This document shows, piece by piece, positions 1-7,920 of a stretch of 64,000 nt of DNA. This DNA comes from Alphaproteobacteria bacterium WMHbin7 (GTDB taxonomy: Bacteria; Pseudomonadota; Alphaproteobacteria; Rhodospirillales; WMHbin7). The stretch is from the NCBI GenBank assembly GCA_002753155.1, contig PDZW01000002.1, positions 1 to 64,000 of the forward strand, written 5' to 3'. The translations under genes were made by a program, and so were the position numbers. Numbering within the stretch: the first letter of the stretch is position 1; every line of letters starts with the position of its first letter. The notes below the pieces were generated by a model that was given only the letters and a program-made list of their open reading frames with translations, searched no databases and was not told the DNA's origin.

Positions 1-110
1 GAAAGCCAAAAATGGTCGCCATCATCGCCGTTGCTAGAAAGCTGTTAACCATCCTCAATGCCATCATCAGGGATAAACAACCATGGCAAAGCGCTTGACT
101 TCCAAGACAG

Positions 111-229
111 TCGCTGAGGAGGGCCGAAGGCCCGTCTCGAAGGATGAGTATCTGTCAATGCTCGGTTCTTTTCCTTCGCCCACCCTTCGAGACAGCCGCT
201 TCGCGGCTTCCTCAGGGTGAGGAATCATG
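111..229. repeat. Fold-back intergenic repeat, copy 1
   Basis: First of two near-identical elements of about 118 bp; the second lies at 286-406. Each has two inverted half-units of about 35-40 bp around a spacer of about 30 bp. The left half (115-148) carries GTCTCGAAGGATGAG. The right half (about 180-224) carries the complementary CACCCTTCGAGAC and ends in CCTCAGGGTGAGG. Each half also has its own short inner inverted repeat (GGGCC-GAA-GGCCC on the left, AGCCGCTTCGCGGCT on the right), so the transcript could fold as a long bulged hairpin. CTTCGAGAC/CTCAGGGTGAGG-type repeats are common between alphaproteobacterial genes. No gene was seen in 1-110. Confidence 0.85.
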
Positions 230-285
230 GCTCTTCGACGTTTGCTGTGGAATTGAGCCAGATGGCCGACATGAATTTTACCTCA

Positions 286-406
286 TCGCTGAGAAGGGCC
301 GAAGGCCCGTCTCGAAGGATGAGTATCGGTCAATGCTCGGTCCTTTTCCGTCGCCCACCCTTCGAGACGCCTGCGTGCCGCAGGCTCCTCAGGGTGAGGA
401 ATCATG
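286..406. repeat. Fold-back intergenic repeat, copy 2
   Basis: Second copy of the element at 111-229, in direct orientation, separated from it by about 57 bp of unrelated sequence. The two copies are almost identical except in the inner hairpin of the right half, where copy 1 has AGCCGCTTCGCGGCT and copy 2 has GCCTGCGTGCCGCAGGC. Both versions keep a perfect local stem, so base pairing rather than sequence is conserved. The element lies 91 bp downstream of the stop of the minus-strand rpoH-like gene, where it could act as a transcript-end structure. No gene was seen in 407-496. Confidence 0.85.
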
Positions 407-496
407 TTTGCCTTTTTCCATTTGTCGCGTCGAAGTGCCAATAAAAATTGGGCGGCAAGAGCCGCCCAGGTGGAGAGAGGTAAACGTGAATCCGCT

Positions 497-1354
497 CTAC
501 CCGGCGCCGACAGGCACGGGGCGCTTCTTTCCGGCAAGCGAGATCATGGTGCGCAGTTTGACCAAGGCTGCCGCCTCGATCTGGCGCACACGTTCGCGCG
601 AAATGCCGTAAAGGCGGGCAAAGGCTTCCAGCTTCAGAGGCTGGTCGCGCAAATGGCGACCGGCTACGATGCTGCGCTCGCGCTCGGAAAGAACGGCAAG
701 CGCCTCCTTCAGCAGGCGGCGCCGGTCGGCCGTTTCATGATTGAAGAGGGTAAGGCTTTCCGGATCAAGGCCGGGATCGGCGATCAGTTCACCCAAGGTG
801 GCTGAACCGTCGGCGGCTCCCACCGGCTCGTCCATCGACCGGGCGGGCATGGAGATGAGAGCGTCCACCTCTTCCAGCGTCGAGAGCGGTACATCAAGCC
901 GTTTGGCGGCCAACTCAGCCAATTCGCGGGGCAGGGGGCCGGAACGGTTGGGCGCCAGCTCGTTTTTCAGGCTGGCCAGTTTGAAGAAGAGACGCTTGTG
1001 CGTTTCGCTGGCCGAGATCGACAGCGGCGAGAAATTCTTCAGCACATGATCCAGAAGGGCCGCGCGAATCCACCAGGTGGCGTAGGTGGCAAAACGCACA
1101 CCCCGCTCGGGATCGAATTTGTCCAGAGCGCGCATCAGGCCGAGATTGCCTTCGCCCACCAAGTCTTCAAGCAACATGTTGCGTCCGACGAAGCGGCGCG
1201 CCTGTGCCCTGACCAAAGGCTGAAAGGCCATGACGATCCGCTCGGCCGCCTTGGCATCGCCGCTGGCCAGCCAGCGCCTTGCCAGATCGCATTCTTCCTC
1301 TGCCGTCAGGGAAGCGTAGGAACTTGCATAGGCCGACTTGGTAGGTCTCGACAT
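497..1354 (-). CDS. RpoH-like (sigma-32 family) RNA polymerase sigma factor, divergent
   Basis: Group 3 sigma-70 family factor of 285 aa that should direct RNA polymerase to heat-shock or stress promoters. Region 2 is clear (EGNLGLMRALDKFDPERG followed by FATYATWWIRAAL), and the C-terminal region 4 helix-turn-helix ends in YGISRERVRQIE. KRLFFKL resembles the RpoH box. The N-terminus is shorter and more divergent than in the main alphaproteobacterial RpoH, so this is probably a second paralogue, as many members of the class have. The ATG at 1354 is preferred over a TTG six bases upstream because GGGAG lies six bases before the ATG. It is divergent from the oxyR-like gene, sharing a 114-bp AT-rich spacer. 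Confidence 0.85.
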   Translation of the reverse strand: MSRPTKSAYASSYASLTAEEECDLARRWLASGDAKAAERIVMAFQPLVRAQARRFVGRNMLLEDLVGEGNLGLMRALDKFDPERGVRFATYATWWIRAALLDHVLKNFSPLSISASETHKRLFFKLASLKNELAPNRSGPLPRELAELAAKRLDVPLSTLEEVDALISMPARSMDEPVGAADGSATLGELIADPGLDPESLTLFNHETADRRRLLKEALAVLSERERSIVAGRHLRDQPLKLEAFARLYGISRERVRQIEAAALVKLRTMISLAGKKRPVPVGAG

Positions 1355-1468
1355 TCTCAACTCCCGTTTTCAACCCCCGAGGGGATGGGCTGAAGATTGG
1401 ACCTGGAAGACTGATACGTCCAATTCATTTATATAGACATATAGATATGAATAAGTTATCAGTTGTGG

Positions 1469-2386
1469 ATGCTGAGTTTCCGTCAATTGCGTGCTCTGGC
1501 GGCTTTGGCCGAGACCGAGCATTTCAGAAAAGCCGCTGAACGCGTGCATATCTCGCAACCTGCATTAAGCTCACAAATTCAAAGCCTTGAAGAGCAGCTT
1601 GGGATTACGTTGGTTGAGCGGACGCGCAGGCGCGTTCTGTTCACCCCGGCCGGTCGCGCCATGGCCGAGCGGGCCCGCTCGATCCTGTCAGCCGTGCAGG
1701 ACATGGAAGCGGCGGCTAGGTCCTTGGCCTCGCCCCTGGAGGGATTGCTTCGAATCGGCGTTCCGCCCACGTTGGGCCCCTATTTATTGCCTCATGTCCT
1801 GCCGGGACTGAAGGCGCGCTATCAGGGGCTGCGCCTTTACCTGCGCGAAGAGAACATCAAGAGCCAACTGGCCGAATTGAATCGCGGCGAAATCGATCTT
1901 CTTTTGGGGCTTGGACCTTTGGAGGGAGAGGGAAGGCTGGCTGAACCTCTGTTCGATGAGCCTCTTTGGCTGGCTCTTCCCCTGGGACATCCCCTGGCAG
2001 CCAAGCTTCAGGTCGATGTCAGCGATCTTGCCGGTCTTGATCTGGTCTTGTTCGAGCGCGACGGCGATGGACTGCGCGAGTTGGGGCTTTCCCTGTGCCG
2101 TCAGGGCGGTGCTGCGGAACATCCGGACTTCAAGGCGACCAGCCTGGATACGTTGCGCCAGATGGTGGTGTCAGGCCTGGGGGCCAGTATTCTGCCGGCC
2201 CTTTACGTGACAGCCGAGGCTTTGGATGACAGCCAGATTATCATGCGCCCCTTTGCCGATCCTGTGCCGGCGCGAAGGATTGACCTTGCCTGGCGGCGGA
2301 CGGACCCAAGAGCCGACGCCTTCCGCCAATTGGCCATGCAATTGCGCGACACCCTGCCGCCTTCAGTGCGAATCAAGCTGCCCTGA
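1469..2386 (+). CDS. OxyR-like LysR-family transcriptional regulator lacking the peroxidatic cysteine
   Basis: LysR-type regulator of 305 aa with an N-terminal winged helix-turn-helix (AERVHISQPALSSQI, about residues 20-36) and a C-terminal effector domain that follows OxyR closely, including ATSLDTLRQMV and LPALYV. In E. coli OxyR, Cys199 and Cys208 form the peroxide-sensing disulfide. Aligned by eye, Cys208 is present (Cys210 here, codon 2096-2098) but Cys199 is Gly201 (codon 2069-2071), and Cys210 is the only cysteine in the protein. It may not sense peroxide by disulfide formation. ATG 1469 matches the family N-terminus better than the TTG at 1463; no strong ribosome binding site is visible. 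Confidence 0.85.
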   Translation: MLSFRQLRALAALAETEHFRKAAERVHISQPALSSQIQSLEEQLGITLVERTRRRVLFTPAGRAMAERARSILSAVQDMEAAARSLASPLEGLLRIGVPPTLGPYLLPHVLPGLKARYQGLRLYLREENIKSQLAELNRGEIDLLLGLGPLEGEGRLAEPLFDEPLWLALPLGHPLAAKLQVDVSDLAGLDLVLFERDGDGLRELGLSLCRQGGAAEHPDFKATSLDTLRQMVVSGLGASILPALYVTAEALDDSQIIMRPFADPVPARRIDLAWRRTDPRADAFRQLAMQLRDTLPPSVRIKLP

Positions 2387-2391
2387 AAAGT

Positions 2392-2424
2392 GGAACGCCG
2401 CACCTCGGGGGGGCGCGGCGTTCC
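2392..2424 (+). terminator. Hairpin after the oxyR-like gene
   Basis: A perfect 10-bp stem, GGAACGCCGC at 2392-2401 and its complement at 2415-2424, encloses a G-rich loop and starts five bases after the oxyR-like stop codon. No T-run follows, so it may end transcription poorly without a factor, or it may protect the 3' end. Confidence 0.5.
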
Positions 2425-2857
2425 TGAGACGGAGGACGGATGGGGGGTGGGGGGGATACCCGTCCAACGTCTTTTATAATTGAAAGTCAGTATCAGAAAA
2501 CTGAGTACTTAACTTTATTCAGAAAGAAGCGCCTTAACTGAGACATATCTTCGATTACTCGGCAGGAGTGGCTTGGTAGGAGGGTTTCTTCCATCCAGCG
2601 CCGCCACTGCATCAATCGAATTCATCCTACGTCAGCTCTTAACTTAAGAAAACAGGCAAATCATCCTTATGTATTTTGCATTAATTGTATTTATATTTAA
2701 GAGTGTATTTGTATAAAATTCGATGCAAATTCGATACATATCAATTTCTCTCGCTTTTTCTAGGTATTCCGAGTTGTGTTGTGTAATATCCTTACAAAAT
2801 CTGTCCTTGTTTAGGATGATTCAAAGAAGGCGGAACGCAAACGCCAGGAAGGATTTA
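2425..2857. other. AT-rich intergenic stretch with a possible structured RNA
   Basis: About 430 bp of much lower GC than the surroundings, with no convincing gene; the frame open from 2723 is an upstream extension of the DUF192 gene. At 2562-2610 a 49-base segment can fold into a long imperfect hairpin: GCAG/CTGC, TGGC/GCCA and GGAGG/CTTCC pairings around a GTTT loop. At 2640-2720 there is a run of TATTT/TATAA-like sequence and a short direct repeat of ATTCGAT(G/A)CA. The region probably carries the promoter of the DUF192 gene. Confidence 0.4.
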
Positions 2858-3352
2858 ATGCCCAGCCTTTTTACACGTCCGTTGATTTCTCAAAGACGCT
2901 ACATCTTCCCGGCGTTCCTGCTAGGCCTGTTCCTTGTCTTGCTGTTTCACCCCTCTTGTGTCCTGGCAGGTCAGGAACTGAGCGAAATCGGGATTCACAG
3001 CGCTGATGGACAGGTGCATGTTTTCAAAGTTGAAATTGCGGCAACGCCGGAAAAACAGGCCAAGGGATTGATGTTTCGCCGCGACTTGGCTTTGGATGGT
3101 GGCATGCTGTTCGATTTTCTTCGGACAGAGCCGGTGGCGATGTGGATGAAGAACACGTTTTTGCCCTTGGATATGTTCTTCATCACAGCCGACGGGCTGA
3201 TCGTGATGATTGCCGAGCGGACGGTGCCGGGTTCGCTTGCGGCGATTTCCGCCAACGTACCCGTGCGGTTCGTGCTTGAAGTCAATGGCGGCACGGCCTC
3301 GCGCTTGCGTCTGAAGGAAGGTGACAGGGTGATCAGGGGATTGCCGAAGTGA
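2858..3352 (+). CDS. Secreted DUF192 family protein
   Basis: Protein of 164 aa with a signal peptide (hydrophobic stretch about residues 16-32, likely cleavage after VLA) followed by a DUF192 domain. Family hallmarks are visible: KGLMFRRDL, GGMLFDF, MWMKNTFLPLDM and a VLEVNGG segment near the end. The function of DUF192 proteins is not established; they are small exported beta-rich proteins. The frame is open upstream to 2723, but ATG 2858 is chosen because AGGAAGGA precedes it at good spacing and it begins a proper signal peptide. hpnN follows 49 bp later on the same strand. Confidence 0.85.
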   Translation: MPSLFTRPLISQRRYIFPAFLLGLFLVLLFHPSCVLAGQELSEIGIHSADGQVHVFKVEIAATPEKQAKGLMFRRDLALDGGMLFDFLRTEPVAMWMKNTFLPLDMFFITADGLIVMIAERTVPGSLAAISANVPVRFVLEVNGGTASRLRLKEGDRVIRGLPK

Positions 3353-3401
3353 TTTCTCTTTCTGTCGTTGTGCCTTGCCGCGTGGGGTGCTAAGAGCGCG
3401 C

Positions 3402-5981
3402 ATGTCGGCTTTTCTCCCTGGCTTGTCCCTTCAGCTTTTGTCGGCCTCTCTTCGCTGGATTCATCGCCATGCGGTGCTGGTGGCGCTGATTTTCGGCGTA
3501 TTGGTGCTTGCTAGCGGCTATATCGCAGCGACCCGTTTGTCCATTCGCACCGATACCAACGGCATGTTGTCGCCGGATCTGCCGTTTCAACGGCTTGCGC
3601 TTGAAATGACGGCGGCCTTCCCGCATTTGAAGGATACGCTTCTGGTTGTGGTGGATGGCGACACGCCGGATCTGGCGGACGATGCCGCTTTGGCGCTTGC
3701 CAAGACCCTGCGTGGCCTGCCTCAGCTTTTTCCCGTCGTGCAGGACATCGAAGGTGATCCCTTTTTTCGCACCAACGGCCTGCTTTACGATGATGCCCAA
3801 AATCTCGAGCGTCTGAGCGACCGGCTGGCCAAGGCCCAGCCCTTCCTGGTCAGCCTGTGGCAAGATCCCAGCTTGCGAGGGCTGTTTCATCTTTTGGGGA
3901 TGGCCTTGGAGGCCGAGCGCAAAGGATTGATTGGCGAAGGCATGACGGTTACGCCGGTTCTGGAATCCCTGGCGGAAATTGCCGAGGCTCAGGCCCAAGG
4001 TCAGTTCAAGACGCTCTCCTGGCGCAACATGATGAGCGGCGCCGAGGCATCGAAGCAGGGGCGGCGTTTCATTCTGCTGGCTCCTGCCGTCGATCACGGC
4101 TCGCTGTCGCCCGGCAAGGCGGCCATGAACAAGGTGCGTGAGCTTGCGAAAAACCTTCAACTGACTCCCGAGCGCGGGGTGCGGGTGCGCCTGACCGGCT
4201 CGGTCGCTCTGTCCCAGGAAGAACTCAAAAGCGTCGAGGAGGGGATGGGTTGGGCCAATCTTGCCGCCTTTCTCATGGTGATCGGCCTTCTGGTCGTGGG
4301 GCTGCGCAATTTCAGGCTGGTCTCGGCGGTTCTGATGACGCTTTCGGCCGGCTTGATTCTCTCCAGCGCCTATGCAGCACTTGCGGTCGATCGGCTCAAT
4401 CTGATTTCCGTGGCCTTTGCCGTGCTGTTCATCGGTATCGGCGTTGATTTCGGCATCCATTTCGCGCTCAGATTCCGAGAAGCCCGCGAGCGGGGCGACA
4501 TGGACTCCGATGCTTTGGTTTGGGCCGCCAGAACGGTGGGAGGGCCATTGACCCTGTGCGCCGTGACGGCCGCCATCGGCTTTTTCTCCTTCCTGCCTAC
4601 CGACTATCTGGGCTTGGCCGAGCTTGGGCATATTGCAGGCGTCAGCATGTTCATTGCCCTCATTTGCAATCTCACTTTGTTGCCCGCCGTGCTGACATTG
4701 ATGTCGCCAAGGTTGCCCCCTCAGTTTGCCCCCTCCCGGCCAGCGCGGGGCCTTGCCTTGGGTCGTCCCAAACTCATTGCTTTCTTGGCAGCGCTGCTTG
4801 CCATCGGCGGCGCAGCTTTTTTGCCCAAGGTCAGCTTCGACTTCGATCCCTTGCGACTGAAGGATCCGAAGACGGAATCGGTTTCCACCTTGTTTGATAT
4901 CGCCGAAAAGCCGCGTTCCGGCCCCTATGGCATCACCATTCTGGCGGACGATCTTGATCAGGCAAGAATTCTGGCAGCCCGCTTGCGTGAGGTTCCGGTC
5001 GTGGCGGAAGCCTCCTCGATTGCAGATTACATAGCCAAGGATCAGGAAGAGAAGCTCGACATCATTTCAACCATGGGCCTGTTTCTGACTCCGCTGTTCA
5101 GCGATGCGCGAACGCCCCCTCCCACCGAAGGCGAGACCAGGGCCGCCTTTCAGGATTTTCTCGATCAGCTAAGTCTTTCCCAGTCTCCGGTGTCGCTGCG
5201 CCTTAAGAACGCCTTGTTGCGTCTGCCCGATACGTCCGATGCCAGGGCCGATTTTGAAAGCCGTGCGGTGGGCGGCGTTCTGGCCAGGCTTCAGGATTTA
5301 AGGCGCAGCCTGAATGCGCAGGCCTTCACGATCGATGATCTTCCCGAGGATTTGCGCCGCAATGAGATTGCCAAGGATGGCCGCGTCAAGGTGAAGGCCT
5401 ATCCCAAGGGTGACATGAAGGATCCCAAGGCGCTGACGCAGTTTGTCGAAGGCGTACGTGCTGTGGCTCCCAATGCCTCTGGCGGCCCCATCACCATTTA
5501 TGAGGCTTCTCAGGCGGTGCTGAAGGCCTTTCGCGAGGCGACCCTGATCACGCTGGCGGCCTTGTTGATTCTGATGGCGCTGTTGTTGCAGAGACTGCGC
5601 GAAGTGGCGCTGATCTTCGCGCCCCTGTTCCTGTCGGCTCTTTTGTTGCTGCCGGTCAGCGTGCTGGGGGGGCTGCCCTTCAACTTCGCCAATGTCATCG
5701 TGCTGCCGCTCTTGTTCGGACTTGGAATCGCCAATGGCATTCAGTTCGTCTTTCGCGAACGTCTCGAAAAGGATACAGCCCAGGTGCTGGCCACCACAAC
5801 ACCCCGGGCCGTCATCTTCAGCGCGCTGACCACCATGGTGTCGTTTGGAAGCCTGGCCGTTTCCAGCCATCCTGGGACGGCGAACATGGGCATCCTGCTG
5901 GCCATCATGCTGGTTCTGGTGCTGGGGGCCACGCTTTTCGTGCTGCCCGCCCTGATGCTGCTTTGGAAGCGCAAAAACTGA
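3402..5981 (+). CDS. hpnN: Hopanoid-associated RND/MMPL transporter HpnN
   Basis: Inner-membrane RND-superfamily protein of 859 aa that, in hopanoid producers, moves hopanoids to the outer membrane. It has the two-fold MMPL layout: a transmembrane helix near residues 25-45, a large periplasmic loop, a five-to-six-helix bundle (about 285-450) with GIGVDFGIHFALRFREA, a second periplasmic loop, and a second bundle (about 715-855) with GLGIANGIQFVFRER and an ALTTMVSFGSLAVS segment. Length is normal for HpnN. ATG 3402 is chosen over the TTG at 3375, which has no better ribosome binding site. Its stop codon abuts the stop of the convergent hpnM with no base between. No squalene-hopene cyclase gene lies in the window. 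Confidence 0.88.
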   Translation: MSAFLPGLSLQLLSASLRWIHRHAVLVALIFGVLVLASGYIAATRLSIRTDTNGMLSPDLPFQRLALEMTAAFPHLKDTLLVVVDGDTPDLADDAALALAKTLRGLPQLFPVVQDIEGDPFFRTNGLLYDDAQNLERLSDRLAKAQPFLVSLWQDPSLRGLFHLLGMALEAERKGLIGEGMTVTPVLESLAEIAEAQAQGQFKTLSWRNMMSGAEASKQGRRFILLAPAVDHGSLSPGKAAMNKVRELAKNLQLTPERGVRVRLTGSVALSQEELKSVEEGMGWANLAAFLMVIGLLVVGLRNFRLVSAVLMTLSAGLILSSAYAALAVDRLNLISVAFAVLFIGIGVDFGIHFALRFREARERGDMDSDALVWAARTVGGPLTLCAVTAAIGFFSFLPTDYLGLAELGHIAGVSMFIALICNLTLLPAVLTLMSPRLPPQFAPSRPARGLALGRPKLIAFLAALLAIGGAAFLPKVSFDFDPLRLKDPKTESVSTLFDIAEKPRSGPYGITILADDLDQARILAARLREVPVVAEASSIADYIAKDQEEKLDIISTMGLFLTPLFSDARTPPPTEGETRAAFQDFLDQLSLSQSPVSLRLKNALLRLPDTSDARADFESRAVGGVLARLQDLRRSLNAQAFTIDDLPEDLRRNEIAKDGRVKVKAYPKGDMKDPKALTQFVEGVRAVAPNASGGPITIYEASQAVLKAFREATLITLAALLILMALLLQRLREVALIFAPLFLSALLLLPVSVLGGLPFNFANVIVLPLLFGLGIANGIQFVFRERLEKDTAQVLATTTPRAVIFSALTTMVSFGSLAVSSHPGTANMGILLAIMLVLVLGATLFVLPALMLLWKRKN

Positions 5982-6614
5982 TTATTTTCCCGCAGACTTT
6001 CCCGAAGCCAGATCATTGGAGAGCTCGTCAAGGCGGGCCAGCAGGCCGGTCGAGCCCTTGTCGCGCAGGACGGCCAGATATTGCGAACGCTGTGTCGCCA
6101 GTTCGCTGATTGAGCCGTTGTAATAGACATCGACGATGCGCCAGCCTTCGGGCATCTGCTGGACAAGATACGAGATGGGAACGGGATTTCCCGTGCTGCG
6201 CACGATCCGGCAATTGACCATCACACCTTTGCCGGGGGCGGGTACCGCTTCGGCGCCCAGTGTTTCGAAGCGCTCGCCGGAGAAGCCGCTCAAGCGCGCC
6301 GCATAGGTCGAGGCCGACATGCGGCCATAGGCCTTGGCGACCTTGGCCTTCTCGTCATCGGAGAAATTCTGCCAGAAACGGCCCGAGGCGACTCTGGCCA
6401 TCTCGGCATAGGCATAGGTCTTGTCGAGCGACGGCGCCAGCAACTCGAAGCGGGCCTGGAAGCCCTTGCCCGCCTGGGCCGCCTTCATCGTCTCCAGCAT
6501 GGCCCCGTGCAGGGTTTCGGCAACAGTTTTGGCGGGTTCAAGATTTTGTGAATGGGCAAAACCGGGGGCGACCAGCAGAAGGGCAAGGCAGACAAGACCA
6601 AACAGGCGTTTCAT
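5982..6614 (-). CDS. hpnM: Hopanoid-associated periplasmic protein HpnM (MlaC/Ttg2D family)
   Basis: Periplasmic lipid-carrier-type protein of 210 aa. It has a signal peptide (hydrophobic residues 4-18, cleavage near AHS-Q) and an MlaC/Ttg2D fold signature: DKTYAYAEMARVASGRFW early, then a C-terminal WRIVDVYYNGSISEL segment. MlaC-type proteins shuttle lipids between inner and outer membranes, and HpnM variants accompany hpnN, so a role in hopanoid movement is inferred from the adjacent convergent hpnN. ATG 6614 is chosen because GGAGAAAG precedes it and it starts the signal peptide; the frame is open further upstream without support. The 163-bp gap to erpA carries divergent promoters. Confidence 0.85.
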   Translation of the reverse strand: MKRLFGLVCLALLLVAPGFAHSQNLEPAKTVAETLHGAMLETMKAAQAGKGFQARFELLAPSLDKTYAYAEMARVASGRFWQNFSDDEKAKVAKAYGRMSASTYAARLSGFSGERFETLGAEAVPAPGKGVMVNCRIVRSTGNPVPISYLVQQMPEGWRIVDVYYNGSISELATQRSQYLAVLRDKGSTGLLARLDELSNDLASGKSAGK

Positions 6615-6777
6615 TGTCACTTTCTCCGATGTTGCACGATCTGCATCATAGCAAGATATTGTGGTGTGGCAAAAGCCTAACACTTTACTAGGGGGGCCTG
6701 ACAAATGCCTCACGGCCACCCATATCCCCATGGTATTATCTTCTTAATCCCTACTATCCACGAGGAGAGAGCAGCCT

Positions 6778-7122
6778 ATGGTTGATACTGGACTGGCAGA
6801 TATCGTCGTTACGCCAAGCGCGGCTGAGCGCGTTCGTTTTCTGATCGATGGCGAGGGCAATCCCGCCCTGATGCTGCGTCTTTCGGTGCAAGGCGGCGGC
6901 TGTTCCGGCTTTTCCTATGGCATCACGCTTGACGCCGATCTCCAGCCAGGCGACAGCATGTTTGAAAGCAATGGCGTGCGCGTTGTTGTCGACGATGTCT
7001 CGCTCGATCTATTAAAGGGCACCGAGGTCGATTTCGTCGAAGACCTTTCCGGCTCTTCCTTCGTTCTGCGCAATCCCAATGCCGCCTCCACCTGTGGCTG
7101 CGGAAGTTCCTTTTCGATCTAG
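6778..7122 (+). CDS. erpA: A-type iron-sulfur carrier ErpA/IscA
   Basis: Small A-type carrier of 114 aa that receives Fe-S clusters from the assembly scaffold and passes them to apo-enzymes. The three conserved cysteines are present: GGGCSGFSYG in the middle and TCGCGSSFSI at the C-terminus. [19 protein letters not shown] is typical of the ErpA group. GAGGAGAG precedes ATG 6778. xthA follows 21 bp downstream on the same strand; an erpA-xthA pair is a common alphaproteobacterial arrangement. A second A-type carrier, linked to nif genes, lies at 24621-24947. Confidence 0.9.
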   Translation: MVDTGLADIVVTPSAAERVRFLIDGEGNPALMLRLSVQGGGCSGFSYGITLDADLQPGDSMFESNGVRVVVDDVSLDLLKGTEVDFVEDLSGSSFVLRNPNAASTCGCGSSFSI

Positions 7123-7143
7123 TTTCTTAATAAAGGCTCATCT

Positions 7144-7920
7144 TTGCCGCTTCTGGCAACCTGGAACGTCAATTCGGTCAGGGCGCGTCTGCCGTTGGTT
7201 CTGGAATGGGCCGGGCGGGTGCGCCCGGATATTCTGCTGTTTCAAGAGATCAAGTGCGAAACGGCCAGTTTTCCGGAAATGGAGTTCAAGTCGCTGGGCT
7301 ATGAGTGCCTGATCGTGGGACAGAAGAGCTATAACGGCGTGGCCCTGCTTTCCCGCCAGCCGTTTGTTTCCGTATCGACCGCTCTTCCCGGTGACGATGC
7401 AGATGCCCAGGCCAGATATGTTGAAGCCGACGTCGGAAATATCCGCGTCATCGGTCTGTATCTGCCCAACGGCAATCCCATCGGAACGGACAAGTTCGCC
7501 TACAAGCTGGGCTGGATGGAGCGCCTGATCGCCAGGGCAAAAGACCTGCTGGCCCAGGGCATTCCCTTTGTCATGGCGGGCGATTTCAACGTGATTCCTT
7601 CGGATGAAGATGTCTTCGATCCCAAGGCTTTTGCCCAGGACGCGCTGACCCAGCCCGAGGTGCGTCGCCTGTGGCGTACGCTGCTCAATCTGGGGCTTTA
7701 CGATGCTTTTGCGCTTTGCCATCCCCAGGCGGAAAGAGCCTGGACCTTTTGGGATTATCAGGCAGGGGCCTGGCAGCGCGATCTGGGCTTACGCATCGAT
7801 TTCATTTTACTGTCGCCGGGATTGGCGGATCGATTGGTCGAATGCGCCGTCGATAAGGAACCCAGGGGCAGGGACAAGGCTTCCGATCACACCCCCGTCT
7901 GGTGCCGCCTCAATGAATAG
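7144..7920 (+). CDS. xthA: Exodeoxyribonuclease III
   Basis: Base-excision repair AP endonuclease and 3'-5' exonuclease of 258 aa of the ExoIII/APE1 superfamily. Visible motifs are TWNVNSVRARL at the start, LFQEIKCE with the metal-binding Glu, MAGDFNVIPSDED with the Asp-Asn pair, and RIDFILLSP plus KASDHTPVW with the catalytic His at the end. A TTG start at 7144 is used: AAAGG sits seven bases upstream and the family normally begins a few residues before TWNVNS. The last 8 bp overlap the next gene, suggesting translational coupling to the HD-GYP protein. Confidence 0.92.
   Translation: MPLLATWNVNSVRARLPLVLEWAGRVRPDILLFQEIKCETASFPEMEFKSLGYECLIVGQKSYNGVALLSRQPFVSVSTALPGDDADAQARYVEADVGNIRVIGLYLPNGNPIGTDKFAYKLGWMERLIARAKDLLAQGIPFVMAGDFNVIPSDEDVFDPKAFAQDALTQPEVRRLWRTLLNLGLYDAFALCHPQAERAWTFWDYQAGAWQRDLGLRIDFILLSPGLADRLVECAVDKEPRGRDKASDHTPVWCRLNE

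Noticed and set aside
144-611. Open frame through the fold-back repeats
   Set aside because: Composed of repeat-derived sequence with no protein features and overlapping the rpoH-like 3' end.
3390-4631. Long open frame on the minus strand opposite hpnN (413 codons)
   Set aside because: Low-complexity shadow of a clear transporter gene; no start signal or domain.
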